64,000 nucleotides of DNA from Rhizobium sp. (lineage in GTDB: Bacteria; Pseudomonadota; Alphaproteobacteria; Rhizobiales; Rhizobiaceae). Numbering within the stretch: position 1 is the stretch's first letter; each line of letters begins with the position of its first letter. The stretch spans positions 186,001 to 250,000 of the forward strand of contig PEKW01000006.1 of the NCBI GenBank assembly GCA_002796995.1, given 5' to 3'. The notes beneath the pieces are model-generated. The model had not been told where the DNA came from and ran no database searches. It saw only the letters and a program-made list of their open reading frames with translations. Positions 17,130-27,301 of this stretch are shown here, piece after piece. A program made the position numbers and the translations under genes.

Positions 17130-17825
17130 ATGCCCAGTTATTCGCTCACCCTCAACATCGACCCCACCGACCTCAACGTCATCAAGGCTGCCGGCCAGCG
17201 GCTGACGCTGGCCAAGCCGGTCGGCAGCGGCGATCCGAACGTCGTCTGGCTGTCGATCGACCCCTTCCAGTCGACCACCGTCGAATGGACGGAAGACTAC
17301 TGGATCTACGCCTCGACCACCGAGGTGACCCAGGGCAACAACATCTCCAAGCTTTCGGAAGTCACGCCCGGCCCGGCTCTCGACGCCGGCTACTACCCCT
17401 TCACGCCGGCGGCCACCTTCGGCGTGTTCCAGAACAATCCGGGGATCGCCAGCGGCACCTATGCGGCCGAGAACATGATGCCCTACACCCAGTATCCGGC
17501 GCTCACCTTCGGCCTGTCGCAGTCGGCCATGGTCAGCAAGAAGCTGGCCGAGCGCAAGCCGATCTCCGCCCAGTCGGTGCTGTCGCAGCAGCAGATTCAG
17601 ATGACGCCCTTCACCAATGTCTATGTCTGGCTGCAGAGCCAGTTCGCCAGCGAGACGATCATCACCAAGATCATCGGCAACAACGCCGTGGCGCGCTTCG
17701 GCGGCGGCGTGACCGACATCACGCTGAAATACGATCCGAACCGCGGCATCTTCGTCCCGGACGTCGCGTCGGAAGGCCTGATCGAGCGCGGCATGATCGA
17801 ACTGCGCATGCCGCTGATGATCTGA
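17130..17825 (+). CDS. Hypothetical protein
   Basis: I do not recognise this 231-residue protein. It has no signal peptide or membrane segment. The composition is rich in Thr, Ser, Tyr and Trp, with alternating hydrophobic residues (SYSLTLNI, VWLSIDPFQ, YWIYASTTEV, IITKIIGNN), suggesting a beta-sandwich or other all-beta fold. Cysteines are absent. A strong ribosome site (AAAGGAAGGAAA) precedes the ATG, so it may be well expressed. It lies between a serine recombinase and a secreted protease, a context that fits acquired DNA, although its base composition is not unusual. Confidence 0.75.
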   Translation: MPSYSLTLNIDPTDLNVIKAAGQRLTLAKPVGSGDPNVVWLSIDPFQSTTVEWTEDYWIYASTTEVTQGNNISKLSEVTPGPALDAGYYPFTPAATFGVFQNNPGIASGTYAAENMMPYTQYPALTFGLSQSAMVSKKLAERKPISAQSVLSQQQIQMTPFTNVYVWLQSQFASETIITKIIGNNAVARFGGGVTDITLKYDPNRGIFVPDVASEGLIERGMIELRMPLMI

Positions 17826-17959
17826 GCCAGCGAGCGAACAAAGGTGGCCGGGTGATCCGGCCACCTCCCCGTTACCGAACCGCGGGCCGCGAGGCGAATA
17901 CGCTCCGCGCCGGATGCGCTCCCATGCCGTCGCGCCCGACCAGCAAAGAGGACAGGACA

Positions 17960-18922
17960 ATGAAGAATCTGCATGGCGCCGCGCGCCGCACGACCTCCGC
18001 CCTGCTTTCCCTGGCGCTCGCCGCCTCGGTCGCATCGGCGGCCGATCTGAAGATCGAAAACCTGAAGAAGACCAAGGACGCCGCAGCCCCACTCACCATG
18101 GAGGAACGGGAGCAGGCAAGACCCATGCCGAGCAAGGAAGTATCGCCCGAACAGCTGAAGGAGATGCAGGAGCGCTTCAGGGCGCTCAACCCGAACATGC
18201 TCGACCTGAAGGCGGGCCCTGACAAGCAGGGCACATTGCTCAAGGGCGTGCCCGAAAAGGTGGATGATCCGTCCGCCGCGGCTCCGTACTGGAGTGCCGG
18301 ACGGCTGACTTTCCGCGACAACAACGGCATTCCTTCCGCCTGCACCGCCCAGTTCGTCGGGGACGCGTCAGTCATCCTGACGGCCGCGCACTGCGTGATG
18401 GACGAGGAAACCGGCAATTGGTTCTCCGATTTCGCCTTCGAGCGTGCCTATAATGACGGCGCGAATGCCCAGAAGGTCGGCTGGCGCTGCGTTTCGCTGT
18501 TCGACGCCTTCCATGATCCAGCGCCGAATTACGCCTACGACTATGCCTTCATCCTGGCGGACGGCGAGGACGACGAGAAGCCGCTTGAAATGACCACCGG
18601 AAGTCCGGCGGACAAGGCACTCACCGCGATCGGCTATCCGGCCAATTTCGGCAATGGCCGTTTCCTCTACAAGGTGGACGGCGAATGGTCCGAGGTCGTG
18701 GACGGCATCGTCACGATGAAGGGCAATCCGATGCGCTCGGGCAATAGCGGCGGCGCCTGGTTCACCGACTTCAAGGTCGGCGGCGGCGCGGGCGAAAACC
18801 GGGTGATCAGCCTCAACTCGCACCATATCGAGGGCAATACAGAGGACGAGAACGGCCCGCTCTTCACCGCCGACACCAGCCGCCTCCTGGCGCATGTCGC
18901 CGACGCCAAGTGCCTCGACTGA
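17960..18922 (+). CDS. Secreted trypsin-like serine protease
   Basis: This is a 320-residue protein with a Sec signal peptide (cleavage likely after ASA near residue 27), a charged helical pro-region (about 30-100) and a chymotrypsin-fold domain. The catalytic triad is visible: His144 (LTAAHC), Asp194 (AYDYAFIL) and Ser263 (RSGNSGGAW). The Cys next to His144 and other cysteines in the domain could form disulfides. It therefore acts in the periplasm or outside the cell. GAGGACAGG precedes the ATG. It lies 134 bases after the unknown gene on the same strand and is followed by a hairpin, so the two may be one transcript. Confidence 0.87.
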   Translation: MKNLHGAARRTTSALLSLALAASVASAADLKIENLKKTKDAAAPLTMEEREQARPMPSKEVSPEQLKEMQERFRALNPNMLDLKAGPDKQGTLLKGVPEKVDDPSAAAPYWSAGRLTFRDNNGIPSACTAQFVGDASVILTAAHCVMDEETGNWFSDFAFERAYNDGANAQKVGWRCVSLFDAFHDPAPNYAYDYAFILADGEDDEKPLEMTTGSPADKALTAIGYPANFGNGRFLYKVDGEWSEVVDGIVTMKGNPMRSGNSGGAWFTDFKVGGGAGENRVISLNSHHIEGNTEDENGPLFTADTSRLLAHVADAKCLD

Positions 18923-18943
18923 CACAGCTGGGCGACCATCTTG

Positions 18944-18968
18944 GGAAACCCGCCGCCCGCGGGTTTCC
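18944..18968 (+). terminator. Hairpin after the protease gene
   Basis: A 10-bp perfect stem (GGAAACCCGC / GCGGGTTTCC) with loop CGCCC lies 22 bases after the protease stop. There is no strong T-run afterwards, so it may be a weak terminator or an mRNA end stabiliser. Confidence 0.55.
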
Positions 18969-19074
18969 TGCCCGTTCCGGTTCGGCGTCGAGGCGAGTTT
19001 CACGCTCAAGACCGGCGGCGTCAGGCAATCGTAACCAATTCGCGTCATAACGGCGGGACAGCAGGAGTCTCGCC

Positions 19075-19830
19075 ATGAATGTATCATGCGCCGGTTGCCG
19101 CGACGGCAAGGCCTTCCACAATCCATTCTCGATGGCGTTCCAGCCGATCGTCGATGTCGAGCGGCGGCAGGTCTTTGCCCACGAGGCGCTCGTGCGCGGC
19201 CCTGCCGGCGAAGGCGCCGGCTCCGTTCTGTCGGCCGTCGACGAGGGCAATCGCTACGCTTTCGACCAGCAATGCCGTGTCAAGGCGATCGAGCTTGCCT
19301 CGCGTCTGGACCTGACCGCCAGCGATGCCCGGCTGTCGATCAATTTCATGCCCAATGCCGTCTACGAGCCGCGCGCCTGCATCCGCGCCACGCTGGCCGC
19401 CTGCAAGACCTTCGACCTGCCGGCCGAACGCATCATCTTCGAATTCACCGAGGGCGAGGCGCTCGACGTGGCGCATCTTGAGAACATTCTCAAGACCTAC
19501 CGTGAAATCGGTTTCATGACGGCGATCGACGATTTCGGCGCCGGCCATTCCGGGCTCAACCTGCTGGCCAAGATGCAGCCCGACATCGTCAAGATCGACA
19601 TGGACCTGATCCGCGGCATCGACACCGACAGGGCAAAGCAGGTGATCCTGAAGCATCTGGTCGCCATGCTGGGCGAACTTACGGTCACGGTGGTCTGCGA
19701 AGGGATCGAGACCGAAGAGGAACTGAAGGCGGTGCGCGACACCGGGGTCACCCTGATCCAGGGCTACCGGCTCGCCAAGCCCAGCTTCGAGCGCCTCACG
19801 CCGCTCGCCGAAATCGCCCTGCCGGACTGA
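19075..19830 (+). CDS. EAL-domain cyclic-di-GMP phosphodiesterase
   Basis: This is a 251-residue stand-alone EAL protein that should hydrolyse cyclic di-GMP. Catalytic and metal-binding motifs are intact: HEALVRG, INFMPN, IFEFTEGE, DDFGAGHSGL, VKIDMDL, CEGIETEEE and QGYRLAKP. There is no GGDEF, PAS or membrane segment. The N-terminus carries a CxxC pair (CAGC), possibly a redox or metal site. CAGGAG precedes the ATG at suitable spacing. Since it lacks a sensor domain, its activity may be set by expression or by partners. Confidence 0.9.
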   Translation: MNVSCAGCRDGKAFHNPFSMAFQPIVDVERRQVFAHEALVRGPAGEGAGSVLSAVDEGNRYAFDQQCRVKAIELASRLDLTASDARLSINFMPNAVYEPRACIRATLAACKTFDLPAERIIFEFTEGEALDVAHLENILKTYREIGFMTAIDDFGAGHSGLNLLAKMQPDIVKIDMDLIRGIDTDRAKQVILKHLVAMLGELTVTVVCEGIETEEELKAVRDTGVTLIQGYRLAKPSFERLTPLAEIALPD

Positions 19831-19965
19831 TCGGCCTCGCTGCCGGGAGGCCCGTTGCAGGCCGAGGCCGCGCGGCGCACCATTTGTCGCAGCGTTCCGC
19901 GCGAAGCCACCCTTGCCCCAGAGGCGCCGAACCGGCAAAAGAGGGAAGCTAACCGAGGCCTGGAC

Positions 19966-20355
19966 GTGACAGAAGAAACGATCACCCTTTACGAAGCGAT
20001 CGGCGGCGACGAAACCGTGCGGGCGCTCTGCCACCGCTTCTACGAGCTGATGGACACGCTTCCGGAGGCCGCGCATTGCCGCGCGATCCATCCGCCGAGC
20101 CTGAAGGACAGCGAAGAAAAGCTCTACGAATACCTGACCGGCTATCTCGGCGGTCCGCCGATCTACATGGAAAAACGCGGCCATCCGATGCTGCGCCGCC
20201 GCCATATGGTCGCGGAGATCGGCCCCGAAGAGCGCGACGAATGGTTCCTGTGCTTCCGCCAGGCGCTTGACGAAACGGTAGAGCACGAGAAACTGCGCGA
20301 AATCATCTGGGCACCGATCGAGAAGCTCGGCTATCACATGCAGAACAAGGAATAG
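19966..20355 (+). CDS. Group II truncated haemoglobin
   Basis: This is a 129-residue 2-on-2 globin that binds haem and oxygen or NO; group II members commonly support respiration or NO detoxification. Recognisable parts are LYEAIGGDETVRALCHRFYE (helices A-B), YLGGPPIYMEKRGHPMLRRRH (the E-F region, with the proximal His in RRRH) and ERDEWFLCF (helix G). It is preceded by GAGGCC and starts with GTG at 19966; the open frame extends upstream without homology-like sequence. The next gene begins five bases after its stop, so the two are one operon. Confidence 0.9.
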   Translation: MTEETITLYEAIGGDETVRALCHRFYELMDTLPEAAHCRAIHPPSLKDSEEKLYEYLTGYLGGPPIYMEKRGHPMLRRRHMVAEIGPEERDEWFLCFRQALDETVEHEKLREIIWAPIEKLGYHMQNKE

Positions 20356-20360
20356 CGGCG

Positions 20361-20732
20361 ATGATGGGATTTTGCGACCGGATCCGCCCGCTCGTTCTGC
20401 TTCTGGCAGGCCTGATCGGCGCTTGCGGCGTGGGGCTCGCCGCCGCCGCCACGCATATGGGCGGCGCGCTGCTCGGACCGGCGTCGGCCATGTGCCTCGC
20501 CCATGCGCCGGCCATGCTGGCGCTTTTCGCCGGCCACAGGCTGATCCGGACGGGCACCGGTGCAGGCGCGCTGATGGGCCTCGGCACCCTGATCTTTGCC
20601 AGCGATCTCGTCTTCAAGCAGTTCTACGGCACGGGCCTGTTTCCGATGGCGGCCCCCAGCGGCGGCATCATGATGATGCTCGGCTGGCTCCTGGCCGGCG
20701 CCGGTGCGTTCTTTCCCTTATCCCGCAGCTGA
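20361..20732 (+). CDS. DUF423-family membrane protein
   Basis: This is a 123-residue inner-membrane protein with four hydrophobic segments. The GACGVGLAAAATHMGG start and the C-terminal APSGGIMMMLGWLLAGAGAF fit the DUF423 (YgdD-like) family, whose function is unknown. It follows the truncated haemoglobin by five bases with AAGGA upstream, so it is co-translated with it. No charged transport motif is visible. Confidence 0.75.
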   Translation: MMGFCDRIRPLVLLLAGLIGACGVGLAAAATHMGGALLGPASAMCLAHAPAMLALFAGHRLIRTGTGAGALMGLGTLIFASDLVFKQFYGTGLFPMAAPSGGIMMMLGWLLAGAGAFFPLSRS

Positions 20733-20841
20733 CGTCGCAGCCCGCAGGGCGACAGCCGCGAGACCAAGCCGCGCGGTGTCGACTGTTTCCGCAAGGATCG
20801 TCGGGAGCGACCCTGCGGCAGACCGGTACTGACCGGATCAG

Positions 20842-21231
20842 TCAGAGGCCGGCGGTTTCCCTACGCCCGAACAGAAGCAGGTTGCCGTGGGGATCGCGAA
20901 TATAGAAACGGGCGATCTTTTCGTCGCCGTCCTCGTCTTCGATCCTGACCAGCCCGTCCACGCCGCGCGCCAAGAACTCTTCGTAGAGCGGCGTGAGCGA
21001 ATCGCTGCGGATGAAGACCGAGCTGTTGACGGCCATGTGCGGGTCGGCGCAGTTCCAGAAATGCAGGACCATCCGGCCCCGTCTCAGCACGAGGTATTCT
21101 TCACAGGCGGCCGGCTGCTGTTCGAAGCCGAGCGCATCGACATAAAAATCACGGGTCTGGGAGAAGTTGAGCGACGGAAGGATCGGCGTGACGTCGACGC
21201 CACCAAGATCCACGGGGTTGATCGCGTTCAT
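20842..21231 (-). CDS. VOC-family (glyoxalase / bleomycin-resistance-like) protein
   Basis: This is a 129-residue single-domain VOC protein. The two beta-alpha-beta modules are visible: TPILPSLNFSQTRDFYVDALGF at the N-terminus and FYIRDPHGNLLLFGRR at the C-terminus. The closest look is to bleomycin-binding-type members, in which a dimer sequesters the drug rather than catalysing a reaction. Metal ligand positions of glyoxalase I are not clearly conserved. AAGGACGGA lies before the ATG at 21231. It ends facing the DUF423 gene; about 110 bases separate the stops. Confidence 0.82.
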   Translation of the reverse strand: MNAINPVDLGGVDVTPILPSLNFSQTRDFYVDALGFEQQPAACEEYLVLRRGRMVLHFWNCADPHMAVNSSVFIRSDSLTPLYEEFLARGVDGLVRIEDEDGDEKIARFYIRDPHGNLLLFGRRETAGL

Positions 21232-21275
21232 GCAGTCCGTCCTTGAAAGGTCCTGCGCCGCCGCTAACCTCGGTG

Positions 21276-21542
21276 CTACCCGTTCTTGCGTAAGGCATTC
21301 CGCTGCCATTTCGGTGCAGGAAAGTTGATGATTTTGGCATCGCCATACGGCAACCGGCAAGACATGGGTGTGGGGGGCCGCTGATGCAAGCCCGGCAGGG
21401 GTACGATTTCTGCGGTGTGTTGCCGAACGGCCCTGACGTCCGCCAGCCGCTCGTGCAGGACCGGTACCAGACCCTCGCAATTATGCTCCGCCAGCTTGTG
21501 CAGGCCGATCAGCAGGGTGGGGTCGAAATCATCGCCGGTCAT
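21276..21542 (-). CDS. Small hypothetical protein coupled to DUF2325 gene
   Basis: This 88-residue protein has no recognised domain. The ATG overlaps the stop of the DUF2325 gene (ATGA), which strongly suggests translational coupling and a real gene. The N-terminal half is helical (DPTLLIGLHKLAEHNCEGLV) with His and Cys residues; the C-terminal half is basic. It may be a partner of the DUF2325 protein. Confidence 0.55.
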   Translation of the reverse strand: MTGDDFDPTLLIGLHKLAEHNCEGLVPVLHERLADVRAVRQHTAEIVPLPGLHQRPPTPMSCRLPYGDAKIINFPAPKWQRNALRKNG

Positions 21543-21943
21543 GAATTGTCGTTCCTCTCATTCAGGGTCTGCAAAGCCCGCTCCAGGCTGGACTTCGAGC
21601 CATTGCGCAGGGGAATGAAGGTCTTGCCGAATTTCTTGCAGCCGCTCTTCACCCTCAGACACGCGTCATGGCTGATACAGTCGATGGGGCAGAAGACGCA
21701 GTCGACCGAAGGCAGCACGGTATCGATGCGCGACACCGCTTCCCTCAAACCGCCGTCATGGTGAATGAGTTCCGCGCCGTGATTGCTGGCGATCTGGCGC
21801 AGGTGCGCCACCTGGCAGTCGCGCCCTCCGACATAAAGGAAGCTGCGGACGCTGAGCGCGGCCTTTGCAGCAGGCGCGCCGGCGCCCTGCTCCGTCTTGG
21901 CCGCCAGCTTTTGCGCCGCCTGCTTCTTGCCCTTCTTCGCCAT
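21539..21943 (-). CDS. DUF2325 domain-containing protein
   Basis: This is a 134-residue protein with a Lys/Ala-rich N-terminus (about 30 residues) and a DUF2325 domain: FLYVGGRDCQVAHLRQIASN, a conserved HHDGG, then a Cys-rich middle (DCVFCPIDCISHDAC, CKK). The Rossmann-like half suggests nucleotide or small-ligand binding, and the Cys cluster suggests metal binding. The family's function is not established. It is the first gene of a two-gene operon with the small 88-residue protein. A TTTACAGTAAA palindrome lies about 80 bases upstream (22021-22031). Confidence 0.8.
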   Translation of the reverse strand: MAKKGKKQAAQKLAAKTEQGAGAPAAKAALSVRSFLYVGGRDCQVAHLRQIASNHGAELIHHDGGLREAVSRIDTVLPSVDCVFCPIDCISHDACLRVKSGCKKFGKTFIPLRNGSKSSLERALQTLNERNDNS

Positions 21944-22020
21944 GTCCGTTCCTCAAATCTCGCCGCCACCTGGGGCACGGCTTTCCCGTCTTGTGAGTCC
22001 GGACCTTAGTAAACTTGATT

Positions 22021-22031
22021 TTTACAGTAAA
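22021..22031. promoter_or_regulatory. Short palindrome upstream of the DUF2325 gene
   Basis: TTTAC-A-GTAAA is a perfect 11-base palindrome in an AT-rich patch about 80 bases before the DUF2325 start. It could be an operator, but it is short and no regulator is assigned. Confidence 0.25.
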
Positions 22032-22132
22032 GATTAAAACATGACAATTCGCATCATATTTTGACGCAACGCAATTACGGCCGCACTCGGCAGCCTGCCT
22101 GATGCGCAGGAGTGGGACGTTCGACTGTCGTG

Positions 22133-24294
<2,162 letters not shown>

Positions 24295-24338
24295 AGCCCC
24301 TGTCCTGCCTAGGTTTTGGGCATCTGCCGGAGCGAAAT

Positions 24339-24354
24339 TTTACCGTTTGATAAA
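24339..24354. promoter_or_regulatory. Weak RutR-like site upstream of preT
   Basis: TTTACCGTTTGATAAA keeps 10 of the 14 defined positions of the E. coli RutR site (TTGACCA, two bases, TGGTCAA) and is itself an imperfect dyad. It lies about 57 bases before the preT start, in an otherwise featureless spacer. Control by RutR is an inference. Confidence 0.4.
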
Positions 24355-24410
24355 TTTTTTTTCCTGGGTTAGCCTGTCGTCAATCGCACCATAAAAAAGA
24401 GGGAACTTCG

Positions 24411-25772
24411 ATGCGACGACTGGAACCGGGCCTCAAGGCCGGGCGGCTTGACGCTGCCGAATACGTGAAGAATTTCTCTGATCTGCATCCGCGCCTCGAC
24501 GAGCATGAGGCGCTGGTGGCCTCGGACCGCTGCTACTTCTGCCATGACGCGCCGTGCATGACGGCCTGTCCCACCTCGATCGACATTCCGCTGTTCATCC
24601 GCCAGATCCAGACCGGCAATCCGATCGGCTCCGCCAAGACCATCTTCGACCAGAACATTCTCGGCGGCATGTGCGCCCGCGTCTGTCCGACCGAGACGCT
24701 CTGCGAGGAAGCTTGCGTGCGCAACACCGCGGAGGAGCGGCCGGTGGAAATCGGCCGGCTGCAGCGCTACGCGACCGACATCGCCATCGAGCAGGGCCGC
24801 CAGTTCTACACGCCGGCCGCGTCGACCGACAAATCGGTCGCTGTCGTCGGCGCCGGTCCGGCCGGCCTCGCCTGCGCCCACCGGCTCGCCATGCACGGCC
24901 ACCGCGTGACGATCTACGATCACCGCGAAAAGGCCGGCGGCCTCAACGAATACGGCATCGCCGCCTACAAGACGACCAACGACTTCGCCCAGCGGGAAGT
25001 CGACTACATCCTGTCGCTCGGCAATATCGACGTGCTTGACGGCCAGATGCTCGGCCGCGACTTCACCCTCGCCGACCTCCAGGCCAAGCACGACGCCGTC
25101 TTCCTCGGAACCGGCCTTGGCAATGTCAATGCGCTCAACATTCCCGGCGCCCATATCAACGGCGTGATGGACGCGGTCGAGTTCATCGCCAATCTGCGCG
25201 AGGCAGGCAGCAAGGGCGACGTCCCGGTCGGCCGCGACGTGGTCGTGATCGGCGGCGGCATGACCGCTATCGATGCCGCCATCCAGGCCAAGCTGCTCGG
25301 CGCCGAAAACGTCACCATCTGCTACCGCCGCGGCAAGGAGCACATGAACGCCTCCGAGTTCGAGCAGAACCTCGCCGCTTCCAGGGGCGTGCACATCCGC
25401 CATTGGCTGCAGCCGAAGGAAGTGGCGCACCACCACGGCCACGTCTCGGCGATTACGCTCGAATATACCCATGTCGAGAACGGCATCATGAAGGGCACCG
25501 GCCATACCGCCGAGATCAAGGCGGACCAGATCCTCGTCGCCATCGGCCAGAAGATCGACCTCATGGGCGTGGAGCAGTTCCAACTGCAGGCCGGGAAGAT
25601 CGCCGTCGACGGCGAGGGCCGGACCTCCGTTCCGGGCGTATGGGCCGGCGGCGACTGCGCCTTCGGCGGCCAGGACCTCACCGTTTCCGCCGTCGCCATG
25701 GGCCGCGATGCGGCCGAATCCATCAATCGTTCTCTCGCCGTGCAAGCGGCGGGAGCAAGTGCTGTCGCTTGA
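24411..25772 (+). CDS. preT: NAD-dependent dihydropyrimidine dehydrogenase, subunit PreT
   Basis: This is the FAD/NAD-binding subunit of bacterial dihydropyrimidine dehydrogenase. It passes electrons from NADH to PreA for reduction of uracil and thymine. It is 453 residues long. The N-terminal part has the GltD-type Fe-S cysteines (C41YFC, then PCMTACP and ARVCPTE). Two Rossmann folds follow: VVGAGPAGLACAHRL near residue 147 for FAD and VIGGGMTAIDAA near 281 for NAD. The C-terminal GVWAGGD motif closes the FAD site. AAGAGGGAAC precedes the ATG. preA starts 24 bases after its stop. Confidence 0.95.
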   Translation: MRRLEPGLKAGRLDAAEYVKNFSDLHPRLDEHEALVASDRCYFCHDAPCMTACPTSIDIPLFIRQIQTGNPIGSAKTIFDQNILGGMCARVCPTETLCEEACVRNTAEERPVEIGRLQRYATDIAIEQGRQFYTPAASTDKSVAVVGAGPAGLACAHRLAMHGHRVTIYDHREKAGGLNEYGIAAYKTTNDFAQREVDYILSLGNIDVLDGQMLGRDFTLADLQAKHDAVFLGTGLGNVNALNIPGAHINGVMDAVEFIANLREAGSKGDVPVGRDVVVIGGGMTAIDAAIQAKLLGAENVTICYRRGKEHMNASEFEQNLAASRGVHIRHWLQPKEVAHHHGHVSAITLEYTHVENGIMKGTGHTAEIKADQILVAIGQKIDLMGVEQFQLQAGKIAVDGEGRTSVPGVWAGGDCAFGGQDLTVSAVAMGRDAAESINRSLAVQAAGASAVA

Positions 25773-25796
25773 CCCGGGATCGAGAGGAACGAAACC

Positions 25797-27110
25797 ATGG
25801 CTGATATCAGGAACAATTTCGTTGGCATCAAATCGCCGAACCCCTTCTGGCTCGCGTCTGCGCCGCCGACCGACAAGGCCTACAATGTCGAACGCGCCTT
25901 CAAGGCGGGCTGGGGCGGCGTGGTGTGGAAGACGCTGGGGTCGGAAGGTCCGCCGGTCGTCAACGTCAATGGCCCGCGCTACGGCGCGATCTGGGGCGCC
26001 GACCGCCGTCTTCTTGGGCTGAACAACATCGAGCTGATCACCGACCGCCCGCTTCAGGTCAATCTCCAGGAAATGAAGCAGGTCAAGATGAACTGGCCGG
26101 ACCGGGCGCTCGTCGCCTCGATCATGGTGCCTTGCGTCGAGGAAGAGTGGAAGGCGATCCTGCCGCTCGTCGAGGAGACCGGCGCCGACGGCATCGAACT
26201 CAATTTCGGCTGTCCGCACGGCATGTCCGAGCGCGGCATGGGCGCCGCGGTCGGCCAGGTGCCGGAATATATCGAAATGGTCGTGCGCTGGTGCAAGCAG
26301 TATACCCGCATGCCGGTCATCACCAAGCTGACGCCGAACATCGCCGACATCCGGAAGCCGGCCCGCGCGGCGAAGGCCGGCGGCACCGACGCCGTGTCGC
26401 TGATCAACACGATCAATTCGATCGTCTCGGTCGACCTCGACAACTTCGCCCCCAATCCTTCGGTCGGCGGCAAGGGCACGCATGGCGGCTATTGTGGTCC
26501 GGCGGTCAAGCCGATCGCCCTCAACATGGTGGCCGAGATCGCCCGCGATCCGGAAACCTACGGTCTGCCGATCTCCGGCATCGGCGGCGTGACGACCTGG
26601 CGCGATGCCGCCGAGTTCCTGGTGCTCGGCGCCGGCAATGTGCAAGTCTGCACCGCCGCCATGACCTACGGCTTCAAGATCGTCGAGGAGATGATAACGG
26701 GTCTTTCCGACTGGATGGATGCCAAGGGCCATCGCAGCCTCGACGACATCACCGGCCGCGCCGTGCCGAACGTCACCGACTGGCAGTATCTCAACCTCAA
26801 CTACATCGCCAAGGCCCGCATCGACCAGGATGCCTGCATCAAGTGCGGCCGCTGTCACATCGCCTGCGAGGATACCTCGCACCAGGCGATCACGGCGGAG
26901 GTCAACGGCCTGCGCCACTTCGAGGTGATGGAAGACGAATGCGTCGGCTGCAACCTTTGCGTCAACGTCTGTCCGGTCGAGAACTGCATCACCATGGTCG
27001 GCCTCGACGCCGGAACGCTCGACCAGCGCACCGGCAAGCCGGTCGATCCCAACTATGCAAACTGGACGACGCACCCTAACAATCCAATGGCCATGCAGGC
27101 CGCAGAATAA
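25797..27110 (+). CDS. preA: NAD-dependent dihydropyrimidine dehydrogenase, subunit PreA
   Basis: This is the catalytic subunit (437 residues) that reduces uracil to 5,6-dihydrouracil, the first step of reductive pyrimidine breakdown. The N-terminal dihydroorotate-dehydrogenase-like barrel binds FMN; the active-site loop with its Cys is NFGCPHGMSERGMGAAVGQ. The C-terminal ferredoxin domain has two 4Fe-4S motifs, CIKCGRCHIACE near residue 347 and CVGCNLCVNVCPVENC near 382. It is the second gene of preTA and is followed by a strong terminator. Later pathway enzymes are encoded at 31991-35629. Confidence 0.96.
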   Translation: MADIRNNFVGIKSPNPFWLASAPPTDKAYNVERAFKAGWGGVVWKTLGSEGPPVVNVNGPRYGAIWGADRRLLGLNNIELITDRPLQVNLQEMKQVKMNWPDRALVASIMVPCVEEEWKAILPLVEETGADGIELNFGCPHGMSERGMGAAVGQVPEYIEMVVRWCKQYTRMPVITKLTPNIADIRKPARAAKAGGTDAVSLINTINSIVSVDLDNFAPNPSVGGKGTHGGYCGPAVKPIALNMVAEIARDPETYGLPISGIGGVTTWRDAAEFLVLGAGNVQVCTAAMTYGFKIVEEMITGLSDWMDAKGHRSLDDITGRAVPNVTDWQYLNLNYIAKARIDQDACIKCGRCHIACEDTSHQAITAEVNGLRHFEVMEDECVGCNLCVNVCPVENCITMVGLDAGTLDQRTGKPVDPNYANWTTHPNNPMAMQAAE

Positions 27111-27133
27111 CGAGTTCCTTCCCCGAATGGATC

Positions 27134-27160
27134 AGACCCCCGAAAGGGGGTCTTTTTCTT
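27134..27160 (+). terminator. Rho-independent terminator of preTA
   Basis: An 8-bp stem AGACCCCC / GGGGGTCT with a stable GAAA tetraloop is followed by TCTTTTTCTT. It lies 24 bases after the preA stop. Confidence 0.92.
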
Positions 27161-27301
27161 CGGCTTTACTCGGATAGACCGGCCGCCGGCCCGGCCGGGC
27201 AAGATTTCAGCCGGGCGATTCAACAAATTTCAAGGGTTTCATGAAAATCTCCTCATTTAGAGCGGGCCGAAACACAACCAAAGATTGCTAAGGCTCGCTG
27301 A

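Noticed and set aside
24369..27074. A 2.7-kb open frame on the minus strand opposite preT-preA
   Set aside because: It is a shadow of GC-rich codon use: preT and preA on the plus strand have full domain structure, ribosome sites and a terminator, while the antisense frame has only low-complexity Asp/Val/Gly-rich sequence.
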